Notes: generated by a model not told the origin, from the letters alone. Shown: positions 45,731 through 57,899, counted from the first letter of the stretch. The stretch: 64,000 nucleotides of DNA from Quillaja saponaria (GCA_029379385.1 CM055617.1:6200001-6264000), one strand, 5' to 3'. Program-made: numbers and translations.

Positions 45731-47260
45731 AAATTATTTTTTGGGTTGAAGCTTTGGTAGTATCTCATCATTTCTATCACACAAGGTAAACTTGAAGTCT
45801 CTTCCTAGACACCTTCATCTGCCCTGCGGTCTTGACTCCTTGATAATAGATTACTATCTGTGGTGTCATCCAATTTTGGTAGATAACAGCGGACAGAATT
45901 TTTCCCCAGTAATGTACATATGCTGTATCAGAACCCAGTTAGATAGAAGAAAGAATCACACACTTGTAAGCCACCATCTCTTATAAAGTTTTGCAGTGCC
46001 TTTTCCCGTTTTACTTTTGGGTTTTGGGGTTCAATAATGTTTCTTCATCCGTTCATTTTTCTTGCAATACATAACTGTAGTCATTACATGTACCCATATC
46101 AAATGAAGCCAAACAAAATTGAGATGAATTGTTTTTTCTTGATTGCAATGATAGTAATCTTTTCTTTAAGCTCTAATAGAATCTGTATTTTGTTCTGTTG
46201 TTTCATATGGATATTTCTTTCTTTAACTTCTTGACATGTAATACCAAAAATAACCTTGAATTAAAATAGTAATACATGGGTATGATCTTCAAATTCTGAG
46301 TTTGTCTGATCTTGATACACTTTAATTTTATAAATTATATGCGCTCAATTCAATTAAATTTTAAATTTCAAATTAATTATGGTTGATTTGATATTATTGT
46401 TATTTTGCTTTGGTGTCTCTAATGACTATTTAATTATAATTAAATTAATTAAATTTTAAATTCTAAATTAATTGAGTTCAGTTTTGGTGTCACTATTGGC
46501 ATGTAACAAAAGTTTCTTATCACCCACTCAAATAAATTGAGTTTTAAGTAAGTGATATATCGAAAAATAAATTTATTTTAATTTATTTGACAAAGATTAA
46601 TAAATATTATAAATATATATTTAGGATTACTGTTAGAGATGCTTATTTTTTTTAATAAATAAAAAACTTATTTTTATTTGTGTTTAAGGAAAAAGTTTAT
46701 ACTAAAAGTTTTATTGACTTATAAGTCAGATTATATAAAATATATTAACTTATAAATCTGATAGATATTTGATATGGAGATTGAGTATATGTCAAATCTT
46801 TCGTGAGAACAACCCATGGCAGTTCAAACCAAAAACCAAAAAACGGTAATTCGAATTTTTTCAAAGTACCCAATTCCTTCGGGGGAGAATCAGCGTAATA
46901 TGGCAGAGAATTGCGCAATGGAGGGGAGTGTGTATTTTTCCCATTTTATGGGGCTTTCTGGTATTCTCCAAAACCTCAAGGGGTATGTATAATTTACTCA
47001 AAAGAGAATGTTTGGTGTAAAGAGGGTTTGGTCACACGTAGCCACGTAGGTACTTAACCGAAACCTCGCAAGTTTGACTCCCCTACCGAGTGACGACCAA
47101 CAAAGAGACAATTTGCATACCACAGAAGAAACAGTAGGAGTAAACAAAACCAGGGGCCGGGGAACGTTTAAGAAAATAGTAAAGGGGTTTCTCTGAAAAT
47201 AACATCCAGCTCTCTGTTTTCCTTCATAGCCAAAAGGGGGTTTGTAATCTTATTGCAATA
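45731..47260 (+). other. NAR1 3' UTR, AT-rich spacer and RAMP4 promoter/5' UTR
   Basis: No gene is supported. Sequence from about 46860 to 47260 is less AT-rich and is the likely promoter and leader of the RAMP4 gene, ending right before its ATG. Confidence 0.4.
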
Positions 47261-49130
47261 ATGGTAACCTGCTCTTCTTTCTCTGATTCTAGAATTTATG
47301 GGTTTCTTCTGCTCGATATTTCCTCTTATTTTTGAAGAATATGTGATTTGGGTTTCTTCTCACTGTGTAGTCTGAATAAAGGGTTTGTTTTTGTTAACCA
47401 ATCTGATCAGAAAAAAAATACGAATTTTCTTTGTTTTCCTTTTCTTTTTTCCGGAGGAGAGAGCCGGTGGTGTTTATAGCTTTGCTGCGGTGTTTCTTTG
47501 ATTTTAGTTCATTGCTCTGCTAATTGCTAGGTTGATGCTCCCATTTTATTAGGAATATTTGCATGCTTTTGCTGTTAGCCTGTTTACTTATATCTGGCGA
47601 GTCAGTGATCAATATGAAACAATTTTGTTTTGTGGGCTAAAAAAAAAATATGAACTTTCAAAGTTAAATTGCATTAAAAACATCTGATATTGAACAAGTT
47701 TTCTTTGGAGAGAATTTAGATTCATAATTCAATACAAGATATTATCAATTCTCTCTTTCAAACTTGGAAAAAAACAAGTTCTGTTTTTCTTTTGAAAATT
47801 GCTTTTCAAAAATCAACTATCAGATATGTTCCAATAAAATGATAAAGCATTACTTGATTATATTCTTTACCGGTGCTTTGATAATTGATGAGAACCCCTC
47901 CTAATGGATTTTAAAGAACAAAATCATCTTCATCTTCATCTGTTTTTTTTTTTTTTTTTTTTTCTTTTTTCTTTTTGGTGGTCTGAAAACTTTTCGAAGC
48001 ATTAACTTTTGAAACGAAACACCGCCTTTAGAGAAAATGGAGTTTCAGACCCCCTTCTCCTTCTCATGTGTGTAGGCATCGTGCAAGCGATTGAAGTCTA
48101 ATATGGCATCTGAAATTAATTTTCACTTAAAATGAGGCTAAAGTACTTGTTTTGTATGCATAGCAAATTGTAAATACAAATCTCAGAAGTGAAAACTTGT
48201 CTTTCAGTACTATAGCGGCTAGACTTCTGCCATTACTATGTCATAAGACTCATAACCATCCTCATAGTTTATATTGTTTACTGAGATGGTGATGAAATCA
48301 ATCTTGTCCCCACCTTTCCACATGCCAAATAATGAAAATGTCTACATTATTACATTATTACATTATTTGGTTGTTTACTTTTTTCCTTCTATGCTTAGTA
48401 TTTGACCAATGGACATCTGTATGGCTAACAGAACAAGATTTCAATTCCATTCCGTTATTGTCATTTTCTTGAGTGATGACTGAAGGGAATTGTTTGTTCA
48501 AAACATGTGGTCTAAGTTTATTCTGCAGAAGTTGAATGTTATGTTGGATATCTAATCAATTGTGGTTTAGATGTATGTGGTAGTGCTTCAATTGCTCTCC
48601 ATCATTCATTTTCAAAAATTTGAAAATACTTCAACTACTTGTTTTTTTTTTTTATAGAAATTTTCATCTAAATTTGTGCAAATAATTGTTGTTATCCTGA
48701 TATGAAATTTGTTTGTGCTGCTTCTGTGGTTTAATACCCGCTCAGTGCTAAATCAGAGCTACTTATCACTGTGTTACATGTTGCACTCATTTTGCATTTG
48801 ATTAGACTACTTCAAGGCGCTTAGCAGAGAGGAAAATTGCAAAATTTCAGAAGAACATCACAAAAAGAGGATCGGTCCCTGAAACCTCATCAAAGAAAGG
48901 ATATGACTATCCAGTGGGGCCTATTGTACTTGGATTCTTCGTTTTTGTGGTCATTGGATCATGTATGTTCCTTTTGCCTTTGGCATGCTAGACCCCCACC
49001 CCCCAACACACACACACACACACACACACGAAGTCTTTCCTTAGTTTGATTAAGGTTATGACAGTTGTTTTTTTTGGTGGCAGCTCTATTCCAGATCATT
49101 AGGATGGCTACGAGTGGTGGGATGGCTTAA
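47261..49130 (+). CDS. RAMP4: Stress-associated ER protein, RAMP4/SERP1 family
   Basis: Exons 47261-47263 (the ATG alone), 48806-48962 and 49084-49130 give 68 residues: a TTSRRLAERKIAKFQKNI start, then KRGSVPETSSKKG, YPVGPIVLGFFVFVVIG and the end MATSGGMA. This is the standard length and layout of RAMP4/SERP1: a short cytosolic basic N-terminus and one C-terminal membrane span (tail anchor) in the ER. The protein associates with the Sec61 translocon and protects membrane proteins during ER stress. The first exon was placed at 47261 because ATG|GTAACC joins in phase 0 to TAG|ACTACT. This is the only arrangement giving the conserved MTTS start. Intron 1 is about 1.5 kb. A (CA)n microsatellite (49006-49029) lies in intron 2. 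Confidence 0.9.
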
Positions 49131-50047
49131 GGAAATGAGAAATGATATGTTATAAAATGAAAGAGGTATTTGGAAGTATATTATGGTTAATGTAGATGAC
49201 TATGCTAAAAAGTGAAATTAGTACGTTTTTACTTATATAATAAACCAATATTATCCTCTATCTTGTCAAGTGCCTTGCATTTTTCTTCCCTTACATTTTG
49301 TTTAGTTAGTATTCATTTTTCTATTTTCCATCTACTTTCTGATATGATGCAATTTAGTTTGATTGGCAGCAGAAAACATCTCCAGAAAGATGCCTTTATA
49401 CCCTAAATTTTAATTTCTTTCTTGCTAAAACAAATTAAGACATGAATGGACATCTGTTATCAGCCAAATCTCTTTTGGATATCAGTATTGATTGTATCCA
49501 TCTTTCAACTTCTATCATCAAAATGCTTTGATAGATATGTTTACAATAGTAGTAGATTGTGTACAACCTAATGGGATTATCCAATATACAATACCACCCT
49601 TGGCCATGATTTATCTGATACATCTACTTACCACCTTACAATTTACAAAAGTCAAATAAACAAGCTGGGGGCAGAGGAAAACCTAATGATCATTATAGCT
49701 TTTCAAATCTTTGAATAGGTCTGGTCCTTATGGACTATATGCTCAGAGAAAGGGAAACATTTATTAATGGGCCATTTGGCAGTACAGAACATGATATTGT
49801 TCTCTCATTGATTTGATAAGAAATTTAGTTTTCATAGCAACAAAATCTAAGTACTAAAAAGAAATAGACAAATTTATTTATAAGCAGATTACTCCTTGTT
49901 GCTCCTTTGACAGCTACACTTAGAAAGTTAAGCTACCAGAAAGGGAGCCAATAACAAAGTCTATCACTTTATTGATACGTAGGATTAGGAAGATTTTTTC
50001 TTACCAGTCTATCAGATAGTAGCATCTATCTATAGATCTGCATGGAT
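49131..50047. repeat. Downstream region of CYP71D copy A with duplicated block X
   Basis: The block from about 49446 to 49670 (starting CATCTGTTATCAGCCAAAT) recurs at about 57957-58185 with roughly 90% match by eye. The part 49690-50047 recurs at about 60395-60696 downstream of CYP71D copy C. These show that the copy A and copy C loci arose by segmental duplication. No gene is seen. Confidence 0.7.
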
Positions 50048-52548
50048 CTAAGTGAAAGAAGCGCCATCAAGGTACAAATTGTTTTTTTCTTCCAGCAGTT
50101 GCTCCGAAGGCCTCAGTCATGTTCAAATCCTCCGGTTTCATCTTGTTTGGGAGTTCCCAGTTGAAGTAGTAGAGTAAACTTGCAAGTGGAAGTTCATTAT
50201 CAGCTAACCCAAATGATATGCCTGGACACATTCTCCTTCCTGCCCCAAATGGGATAAACTCAAAGTTAGTACCTTTGAAATCAATGGTATTGTCACTGAA
50301 CCTCTCTGGTATAAAACTCTCGGCATCATGCCAATACTTGGGATCTCTTCCAATTGCCCATGCATTTACTATGACTTTAGTTTTGATGGGTATTTCATAG
50401 CCATCAATTTTGCATGATTCTGATCTGTTTTCTCTTGGGAGCAACAGAGGAGCAGGAGGGTGTAACCTGAATGTTTCTTTAATCACAGAGTTTAAGTAAT
50501 GAAGCTCCGCTAAATCAGTCTCATGGATTTCCTTCTTTCCTTCCAAAGCTTGTCTGATCTCAGCTTGTGCCTTCTTCATCACTCTTGGACTTTTCATCAT
50601 TTCTGACATAGCCCATTCTATTATTGTTGATGAAGTATCAGTTCCAGCAGAAAATATATCCTGTGCAAATGTTGGAAATGAGTTTCAGACAACTGACAAC
50701 AATTTATGGTGATAGCAGAATAGATGATGCCTAATTCGGTGTTACGCAACTGATTTTAATTAATTGGACTTCAAGAAATACTAACCCAAATCACAGCTTT
50801 CATGCTGTTGGTTGTAATTTCGATATCAAGGCTGCCAGCCTGCTGGACTCTTAAAAGAACATCTACAAGATCCTCATCTTCAATTTTGCCATGTTTAGCC
50901 TTTTCTCGATGCTCATCAACAACGGTGTCTATGATTTTTCCAGCCTCCTTTTGAAGCCTTTTCAATTTTCTTTTCAACCCAGTCATGAAATGAATGAGTT
51001 TCAATGAAGGGAACAAATCAGCAAGATCAAAACCTGCTGACAGTGCTATTATTGTTTGTTAAATAAAATAGAATAAGGAAAGGATTGTAGCTTTGATTGA
51101 TATCTCAAAACCTATATCCATAAGCTTTATTTATAGTAAATAATAAAACATAGACTTCCACATTTAAACAATGTGGGACTACACAATACAATAATATTAT
51201 ATTTCTAATACTCCCCCTCAAGATGGAGCATATAATGCTCAATCTTGTACAAATAAAATCCAATTACCAATCTCAACACTCCCCTTTACTTACAATAATC
51301 TAGGTGAAGCTTCAATCTTTTTGATGAACATACTAGTACCCATGAATAGTACTCATGTTGGCTGTAAAGAGACACAGCCGGATTTTCCGGAAAAATAAAA
51401 ATAGCACTGTTGGAAAAACGAACGGGATTTTCCAGAAAAATAAAAGGAGTACCGCTGGAAAGAGACACAACGGGAAGTTCATGAAGGTACTGTTGAATTG
51501 TCAAACTCTTTGAGCCGTCAAATCCTAAATAGGCTTGAAAAGAAAAGGGGAGTGAGCCGTCTTTTAGATGAAAAGATAATTAGGGATAGAAAAGAGGAAA
51601 TAATGAGGCTTGAATAGAAAAAATAACTAGGTTTAATGATAACTGGCGGCAAAGTTTTTTTTTTTTTTTTTTTCATGTGGTGGCCAGATGAAAGAAAGAA
51701 AAGATTAGAGTTCTTCTCAAAATCGGGCCAAGATCAGGAAAGAAATAGTAGTAGCTTGGATTTCAAACCCGCTCTGATACCATGTTAAATAAAATATAAA
51801 AATGAAAGGATTGTGGCCTTGATTGATATCTCAAAACCTACACCTATAAGCTTTAGTTATAGTAAATAATAAAACATAGACTTCCACATTTAAACAATGT
51901 AGGACTACACAATACTATAATATTATATTTCTAATACTGATTTTGTTAGTGATATGAATTTGTCTTGGTCTGGACATTTGGTACCAAATGCTGCCCTTGA
52001 AATTATGGCCTTGTCATGGAGTAAATCTTTTTAGTAAGATTGATTGGTGATCCTACAGATGAATGAATTGATTCAGTCAGGTTATTTACCTCATCTTTTC
52101 TGATAAATGAGAAAGATTGGACCCTCTTGACACTTAGGAGCTCTAAAATAGCCAGATTTCTCAATTTCCCTCCAGTAACCACCATATGGAGCAAAGGCGA
52201 TGTCTTTTCCACCGTAGACCACAATTTTAGTAGACAGAAGTTCTGGTCTTGATGCAAAAGCAAGATCATGTGTCTTCATAACCTCCTTGGCCATCAAAGG
52301 GGATGATACAACCACTGCAGAAATCTCACCCAGTTGTAGGTGCATCAAAGGTCCATGTTTTCTGGCTAAGTCTCTGAGAACATAGTGTGGAAGTGACCCT
52401 GCCAAGTTATGCAGGTTTCCTATGACAGGTAGCTTCCATGGTCCTGGAAGCTGCTTCTGAGCTCTGGATTTTTCCAATTCTTCACAAACCAAAGCAAAAT
52501 GAACAAGAGGAAGAAAGTTGTGAAATAGGAGAAAGATAACACTTCCAT
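50048..52548 (-). pseudogene. CYP71D-family cytochrome P450, copy A (disrupted)
   Basis: This is nearly identical to the intact copy C but broken. Exon 1 runs 52548 to about 50787, interrupted by a TRIM element at 51057-51936. Exon 2 starts at 50660. Relative to copy C there is a 1-nt loss in a T-run at 52469-52473 (codon about 27), a 1-nt gain near 52163, a 1-nt loss near 52009 and a 7-T instead of 6-T run at 50082-50088. The last change alters the C-terminus to AGRKKQFVP. Conserved P450 parts remain: [12 protein letters not shown], the [11 protein letters not shown]-helix, PERF, and heme loop [13 protein letters not shown]. Exon 2 is still open to near its end, so this is a relatively young pseudogene. 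Confidence 0.92.
51057..51936 (-). mobile_element. TRIM (miniature LTR retrotransposon) inside CYP71D copy A
   Basis: Two 154-bp LTRs (51057-51210 and 51783-51936) differ at about 11 positions by my count. The element is oriented on the minus strand. Next to the right LTR is TGGTATCAGAGC (51782-51771), a primer-binding site for initiator tRNA-Met. Next to the left LTR is a purine tract CTTGAGGGGGAG (about 51222-51211). The 560-bp interior has no gag or pol, so it is nonautonomous. Flanks TTGTT (51052-51056) and CTGAT (51937-51941) are a plausible decayed 5-bp target duplication. Compared with copy C, the insertion lies in exon 1 near the codons for the FDLADLF region. LTR ends read TG on one side and TA on the other. 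Confidence 0.92.
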
Positions 52549-53701
52549 GATTATAAAAGGGCAGAACTAATTGATTCTGAAGGATGTTTCCCTCCTTTAT
52601 ATAGTGCTTTGGTTGGTAAGTGATGTTTCCATTCCTTTATATAATGCTTTTGTTGGTAAGTGGTAACTGTGTTATGTGGCCTGCACTTGATGATAGCAAC
52701 CAGGGAAGAAAAGTATAGTAGATACTTCAAAAAAATTTGGTGGATTTATGTTTGGTTTAAGAGAAAGTTACCTCAGTCTCCCACAAAAAACTTAGTTCAT
52801 ATTTTGACTTGTCCATAACCCAAAATATAATGGCTTTGAGCTTTGGCATACTAGGAATCTTGTGCTTTCATGGCTTTGAGCTCATCTTTAATGGCTTTCC
52901 TTATGTTATAATTATGTGCAAAAACAATTAGGGAACTTCCAATAGTATTAAGAGGGTGGAGAACAATAAGATGTTGGACAACTACTCTGCGTTTGCTTCG
53001 ACTAAACAGAAAGAAAAAAAATTACGTCTTAGAAAGAAAAAGGACCATTGTAAATTTCTTGAGGACCACTAAATTTTCCTGATCATTACTCCTGGCAGAT
53101 GGTCCCCAACTGGATACGTGGTTAGATTGTTTAGATTAAGGGGCAAATTTTCTCCTGTTTGTACCAAAGTCCATAATAATAGCTGTTAGATAAGAAAATT
53201 CATATCTTAAGTTAAAGAAACAGTCCTAGGTGACAAAAATGCTCATTCCTCATGGTGCAGAAAACTTGAATTTTCAATGGGAAATGGCACACAAGTCTAC
53301 ACTATTATTCAGACTACTCAAACCGGATTTTAGACTAAATGCATAATCAATTTTATTCACTTATTTTTGGTGGACTGTATGATTAAAGATGTCTCAGTCC
53401 TCATAGTGTACATTAAGTCAATGGCATGTCTCATTTTCAAATCAATCTGGCAGCGTTTCAAACAGCAGTACTTTGAGGAGGCAATTCCTTTAGGACAACT
53501 GACCTTACGCTTACTTTATAACTCAGCCCCTTCTCCAATTCTTCCATTAATTCTGTCCCCACTTAATGTCAAATTATGCAAAACTTCTGTCACCTACAAC
53601 TTATCATGATTTGCAATGAACTAGCTGCAAATCAACTAAGAAATACTAGCTATCATAAAACATTATATATATATATATATATATCTCGGTTTCTGCTTGA
53701 A
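52549..53701. other. Upstream region of CYP71D copy A, with duplicated TATA block and acetyltransferase remnant
   Basis: A 40-bp tandem duplication (about 52583-52620 and 52621-52660) doubles the segment containing CCTTTATATA, the reverse of a TATATAAAGG box, so copy A has two TATA blocks where copy C has one. From about 52800 the sequence follows the copy C upstream region. At about 53430-53610 is a decayed serine acetyltransferase-like remnant matching 57557-57780. A (TA)n tract lies at about 53664-53684. Confidence 0.6.
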
Positions 53702-55401
53702 TCAAGTAAAAGAAGTGGCAATCAAGTATAAGTTGTTTTTTCTTCCTACAGTGGCTCCAAATGTCTCAGTCATATCAAAATCCTGTGGTTTCATCCTGTT
53801 GGGGAGTTCCCAGTTGAAGTGGTAGACTAATCGAGCAAGAGGAAGCTCAATATTGGCTATCCCAAATGATATGCCTGGACACATTCTCCTTCCTGCTCCA
53901 AATGGGATAAACTCAAAGTTAGTGCCTTTAAAATAAATGGTATTGCCACTGAATCTCTCTGGTATAAAGCTATCAGCATCATGCCAATACTTGGGATCCC
54001 TTCCAATTGCCCATGCATTTATTATGACTTTAGTTTTGATAGGTATTTCGTATCCATCTATTTTGCATGCTTCTCTGCATTCTCTTGGGAGTAACAAAGG
54101 AGCAGGAGGATGTAACCTGAATGTCTCTTTGATAACTAACTTTAAGTAATTAAGCTCCTCTATGTCACTCTCATGGAATTCCTTCTTTCCTTTGAAAGTT
54201 TGTCTGATCTCAGTCTGTGCTTTCTCCATCACTCTTGGATTTTTCATCATCTCTGACATCGCCCATTCTGTTATTGTTGATGATGTATCAGTTCCAGCAC
54301 CAAATATGTCCTGTATACATGTTCGAAATACCTCAAGACAATTTATGGGGAGAAAATTGTATGGTAATAGCATAATGGCAATGAATGATTTATAGCATAC
54401 ATATACAAACCCAAATCTTGATGCGAATGGAGAAAAAAGTATTCATTAGCCAACCTTAACTAGTTTGAGATTTAAGGCTTAGTTTAGTTGAGTTGAGTAT
54501 ATACAAACCCAAATCACAGCTTTCATTCTGTTTGTTGTAATTGGGACCTCAAGGTTGCCAGCCAGCTGCAGACTTAAAAGAACATCAACAAGATCTTCTT
54601 CTCCCGGTTCAGTTTTGCCACTTTTTGTTCTCATCTGCTTTTCTCGGTGCTCATTAATAATGGCGTCTAGGATCTTGTCACTCTCCTTTTGAAGATTTTG
54701 CAATTTAGCTTTCAACCCACTAATGAAATGGATAAGTTTCATGGAAGGGAACAAATCTGCAAGATCAAATCCTGCTGTCAGTTCTATTACCATTTGGGTC
54801 AGTGATATGAATTTGTCTTGGTCTGGACATTTGCTACCGAATGCAGCCCTTGAACTTATTGTGCTTGTCATAGAGTAAATCTTTTTAGTAAGATTGATGG
54901 GTGAACCTGCAGATGAGTGAATTGATTCAATCAGTTTATTTACCTCTTCTTGTCTGATCAAAGAGAAAGACTGGACCCACTTAACACTTAAGAGCTCTAA
55001 AATAACCAGTTTTCGCATTTCCCTCCAGTAAAGACTATATGGAGCAAAGGCAATGTCTTGTCCACCATAGGCCACAATTTTAGTAGCAAGAAGTTGTGGC
55101 CTTGTTGCAAAGCAAGATCATGTTTCTTCATAAACTCCTTTGCCATCAAAGGGGATGATACAACTAGTGTTGTAATTTCACCTAGTTGTAGGTGCATCAA
55201 AGGTCCATGTTTTCTGGCTAGGTCTCGGAGAACACGGTGTGGAAGTGAGGCTGCCATGTTATGCAGGTTTCCTATGAGAGGTAGATTCCATGGCCCTGGA
55301 AGCTGCTTCTGAGCTTTGGATTTTTTCCAATACTTTACAAACCAAAGCAAAATTAACAAGATGATCAAAGATGTAATAAAGGAGGAATTTTGGAATTCCA
55401 T
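53702..55401 (-). pseudogene. CYP71D-family cytochrome P450, copy B (one frameshift)
   Basis: Exon 1 is 55401-54509 and exon 2 is 54310-53702, joined in phase 0. The N-terminal anchor ([16 protein letters not shown]), [44 protein letters not shown]-helix, [10 protein letters not shown], and [13 protein letters not shown] heme loop are all present. A single-base loss in an A-run (plus strand 55109-55111, A3 where copy C has A4) shifts the frame after HDLA, at codon about 100. I see no other lesion: exon 1 is 893 nt, one short of a multiple of three. Copy B is more diverged from A and C than they are from each other. It also carries a slightly longer KQMRTKSGKTEPGEEDLV linker. It is either a young pseudogene or a sequencing error. 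Confidence 0.85.
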
Positions 55402-56038
55402 TACATAAAGGGTCAGATACTCACATCTTATTGATTGTAATGGATTCTTATAGAATCTCAGAAGGGCATCTTACATAAAGATACCTATGTATGTTTGGAT
55501 TTGTTCATTGCTATGCAAGTTGTATCCATTGATGGTAAGTAGTAACAAAAATAATAATAATAAGGTATATATTTTCTTAAATATATAAGAATGTTTTATT
55601 TTAACAATAACCAGATGTAACTGCCTCCTCCTCTCTGCCTCTCAAAACAAATTCTTTTAGGGCTGCCGTCACTTGCCCAACTCCCTATTATATATTTTTT
55701 TCTTCTTCTTTAAATCGAAATAAATCAACCTCAAATTTGATTATTTTTATGACAAATCTAAATTATATGATATTATTATTCTTGAATCTAATTATTTTTA
55801 TGATTTTTTTAAATGGTGTTCAAATAACACTTATAGTTTAAAATTAAAACTTTTTAAAAGTAGTAATTTATACATTAAATATCACTAAAATCATAATCAA
55901 TTACCGTAATAAATTTTACAAAAAATCTTGATCTTGGATTTTTTTTTTTTTTTGTTTTCCTTCGTGAAATTTCTTATTTCTCCTTTTTTTAGGAGTTTTC
56001 GGTGGGGTTGAATAAATTTTCAGTCTCTTCTTGATTTT
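55402..56038. other. Upstream region of CYP71D copy B
   Basis: AT-rich; contains an (ATA)n tract at about 55550-55562 and T-runs. No gene is seen. Confidence 0.35.
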
Positions 56039-57155
56039 GAATAGACTTAACTGTATTTTTGGTCTCTATAATTTAATTTAGAGTTCATTTTAGTCTTTCA
56101 ATTTTTATTTTTTACAATTAAATTCTTTTTAAGTTTAATTTATTTCAATTAGATCTCTTATGTCTACATTAACACCAACATGAGTGAAGTAACTAACAAG
56201 GTGAAAAACACAATTAATTGGTATATTTAACCAATAAAAATAGCCACTTGTTATTGTATAAAATTTATATAAAAGTTAATTTAAACATCTAGTAAAGAAA
56301 AAAAAAATAGTATTAAGAATTTTTAAAAATATGAAAATAAAATAAAAATCCTTTATCTTCTCTCTCCCCATCATGCACTAATGAATTTTAGCTACTGGAC
56401 CATCAGTGATGGTGTGAGTGACCATCAATTCAACCAAGATACATACAAACAAAAGATAATATAAAAACGGCAAAGAAACAACAAACTAATTCGAATGAAA
56501 TTCCAGGTCGGTTTGAACTCTTAAATCAAGAGGCAGGGGTGGAAGCAATGGTGGGTTTGGTCCATTCCTTCTAGTAGTACTCTATCTCTCTCAGCTTTCC
56601 TCTTTTCTCTTTTGAAAACCCCAAAACTTTGATTAACACATGAGAACTTATCATAATCACCATCAAATTTTTTTTTTTCCCTTCCTTTTAAAATCAGATC
56701 TGGATTGACTGGAGCAATTTCGATGGAGCAAGAATTGAGATTTACGAGTGAAGATTCTTAATAAGGGATGGCCATGGGATGAGGAGAAAGACCGACGCTT
56801 CCGTTTCAAGGAGAATAGATTTACAGCCATGGCAATAGAGGAATCCGGTTAATTTAAGGGTTTGTGAATTTGGTGGCTATGCAGGAATCTGGGCAGATGG
56901 GTGGTGCTAAGGAAAAGAGAGAAATAATTTTTTTTTTAATATTATTTTTCTTCTAATTTTTAAAAATGGCTACTATTTCACATGGGTACTATGCCACTAT
57001 CATTAGCTTTAATTTAAATGATACTTTGAACTCAATTTCATCAAATTAAAATTGATAAGAATCTAATTACAACAATTGAAACTCAAGTGACTAAATTAAA
57101 CTCTAAATTAAATTATAGGACCAAAAGTATAATTAATCCTTCAAAATATCATATG
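56039..57155. mobile_element. Nonautonomous DNA transposon with long terminal inverted repeats (MULE-like)
   Basis: The left end (about 56035-56160) and the reverse complement of the right end (about 57010-57155) share ATTTTGAA, TTTTTGGTC, CTATAATTTAATTTAGAGTT and TTTAGTC in the same order. They form diverged inverted repeats of about 120 bp. The interior (56380-56900) is less AT-rich than the ends and has gene-like composition, but no complete ORF or transposase. No clean target duplication was found. Long TIRs plus a non-repetitive core suggest a MULE or Pack-MULE; the family assignment is inference. Confidence 0.6.
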
Positions 57156-57567
57156 GACAGAAACTTTTATTTTGTTATGACTCATGTAATGAAGATTTTT
57201 GTCAATAAAAATATTTAGTTATTGATATATGATGACTTTTATGTATGTACAGAAGTCGAGCTCAAAAAAAGAAATTAAGGTTCATATTATAATGATAAAA
57301 ACCAACCATTACTTGTAAGGAATGGAGTAAGGCCTTGACCTTGCTTAAGTTCCTTGCTTTGTTGTTGGTTATCCAAGGCCTACTATCTCCTTACTGACAA
57401 AAGTAAAGAATAGATTAAGGCCTCTAATTAGAATTTATTGATGTTTGGTTAGACTTCTACATCAATGATTATCTCTCCTTCTTTACTTGAAAAAAAAAAA
57501 AAAAAACATAACAATGTGATTTACGTGTTTGTAAACTGTGAGCACATAAAGCAATTTCATTTTCAAA
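57156..57567. other. Intergenic region left of the acetyltransferase fragment
   Basis: No gene is seen. An A-run lies at about 57488-57505. Confidence 0.3.
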
Positions 57568-57880
57568 TCAGTCTGGCAGGGTTTCCAACAGCAGAGTTTT
57601 GGGTACTTCCTTTAGGACAACTGACCCTGAACCTATTTTAGCCCCTTCTCTAATTTTTACATTGCCCAAAACATTACTTCCTGCCCCAATGAAAACCCTA
57701 TCACTAATCTTGGGATGCCTATCCCCAAATGTTTTCCCTGTACCACCTAGTGTCACATTATGCAAAACAGTGACATTGTTGCCTATAATGGCACTCTCTC
57801 CTAATACAACTCCAGAAGCATGATCAAATAAAATCCCCTTCCCAATCTTTGCACCAGTATGAGTATCAAATAAAATTAAT
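57568..57880 (-). pseudogene. Serine acetyltransferase (SERAT) C-terminal fragment
   Basis: The minus strand reads AKIGKGILFDHASGVVLG, IIGNNVTVLHNVTLGGTG, GDRHPKISDRVFIGAGSNV and KIGSGSVVLKEVP. This is the left-handed beta-helix catalytic core of serine acetyltransferase, the first enzyme of cysteine synthesis. The catalytic Asp/His regions (DHASG, GDRHP) are kept. The N-terminal half is absent, and after VPKT the frame ends within a few codons, losing the C-terminal tail that binds O-acetylserine thiol-lyase. It starts abruptly next to the duplicated block X. It is a gene fragment rather than a working enzyme. More decayed pieces lie at about 53430-53610, 62556-62690 and 63285-63330. Confidence 0.85.
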
Positions 57881-57899
57881 CGAGACAGGCAATCTATCC

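Noticed and set aside
51286..51504. 72-codon ORF within the TRIM interior as a possible gag remnant
   Set aside because: No gag, zinc knuckle or protease motif; it reads through the internal duplicated motif.
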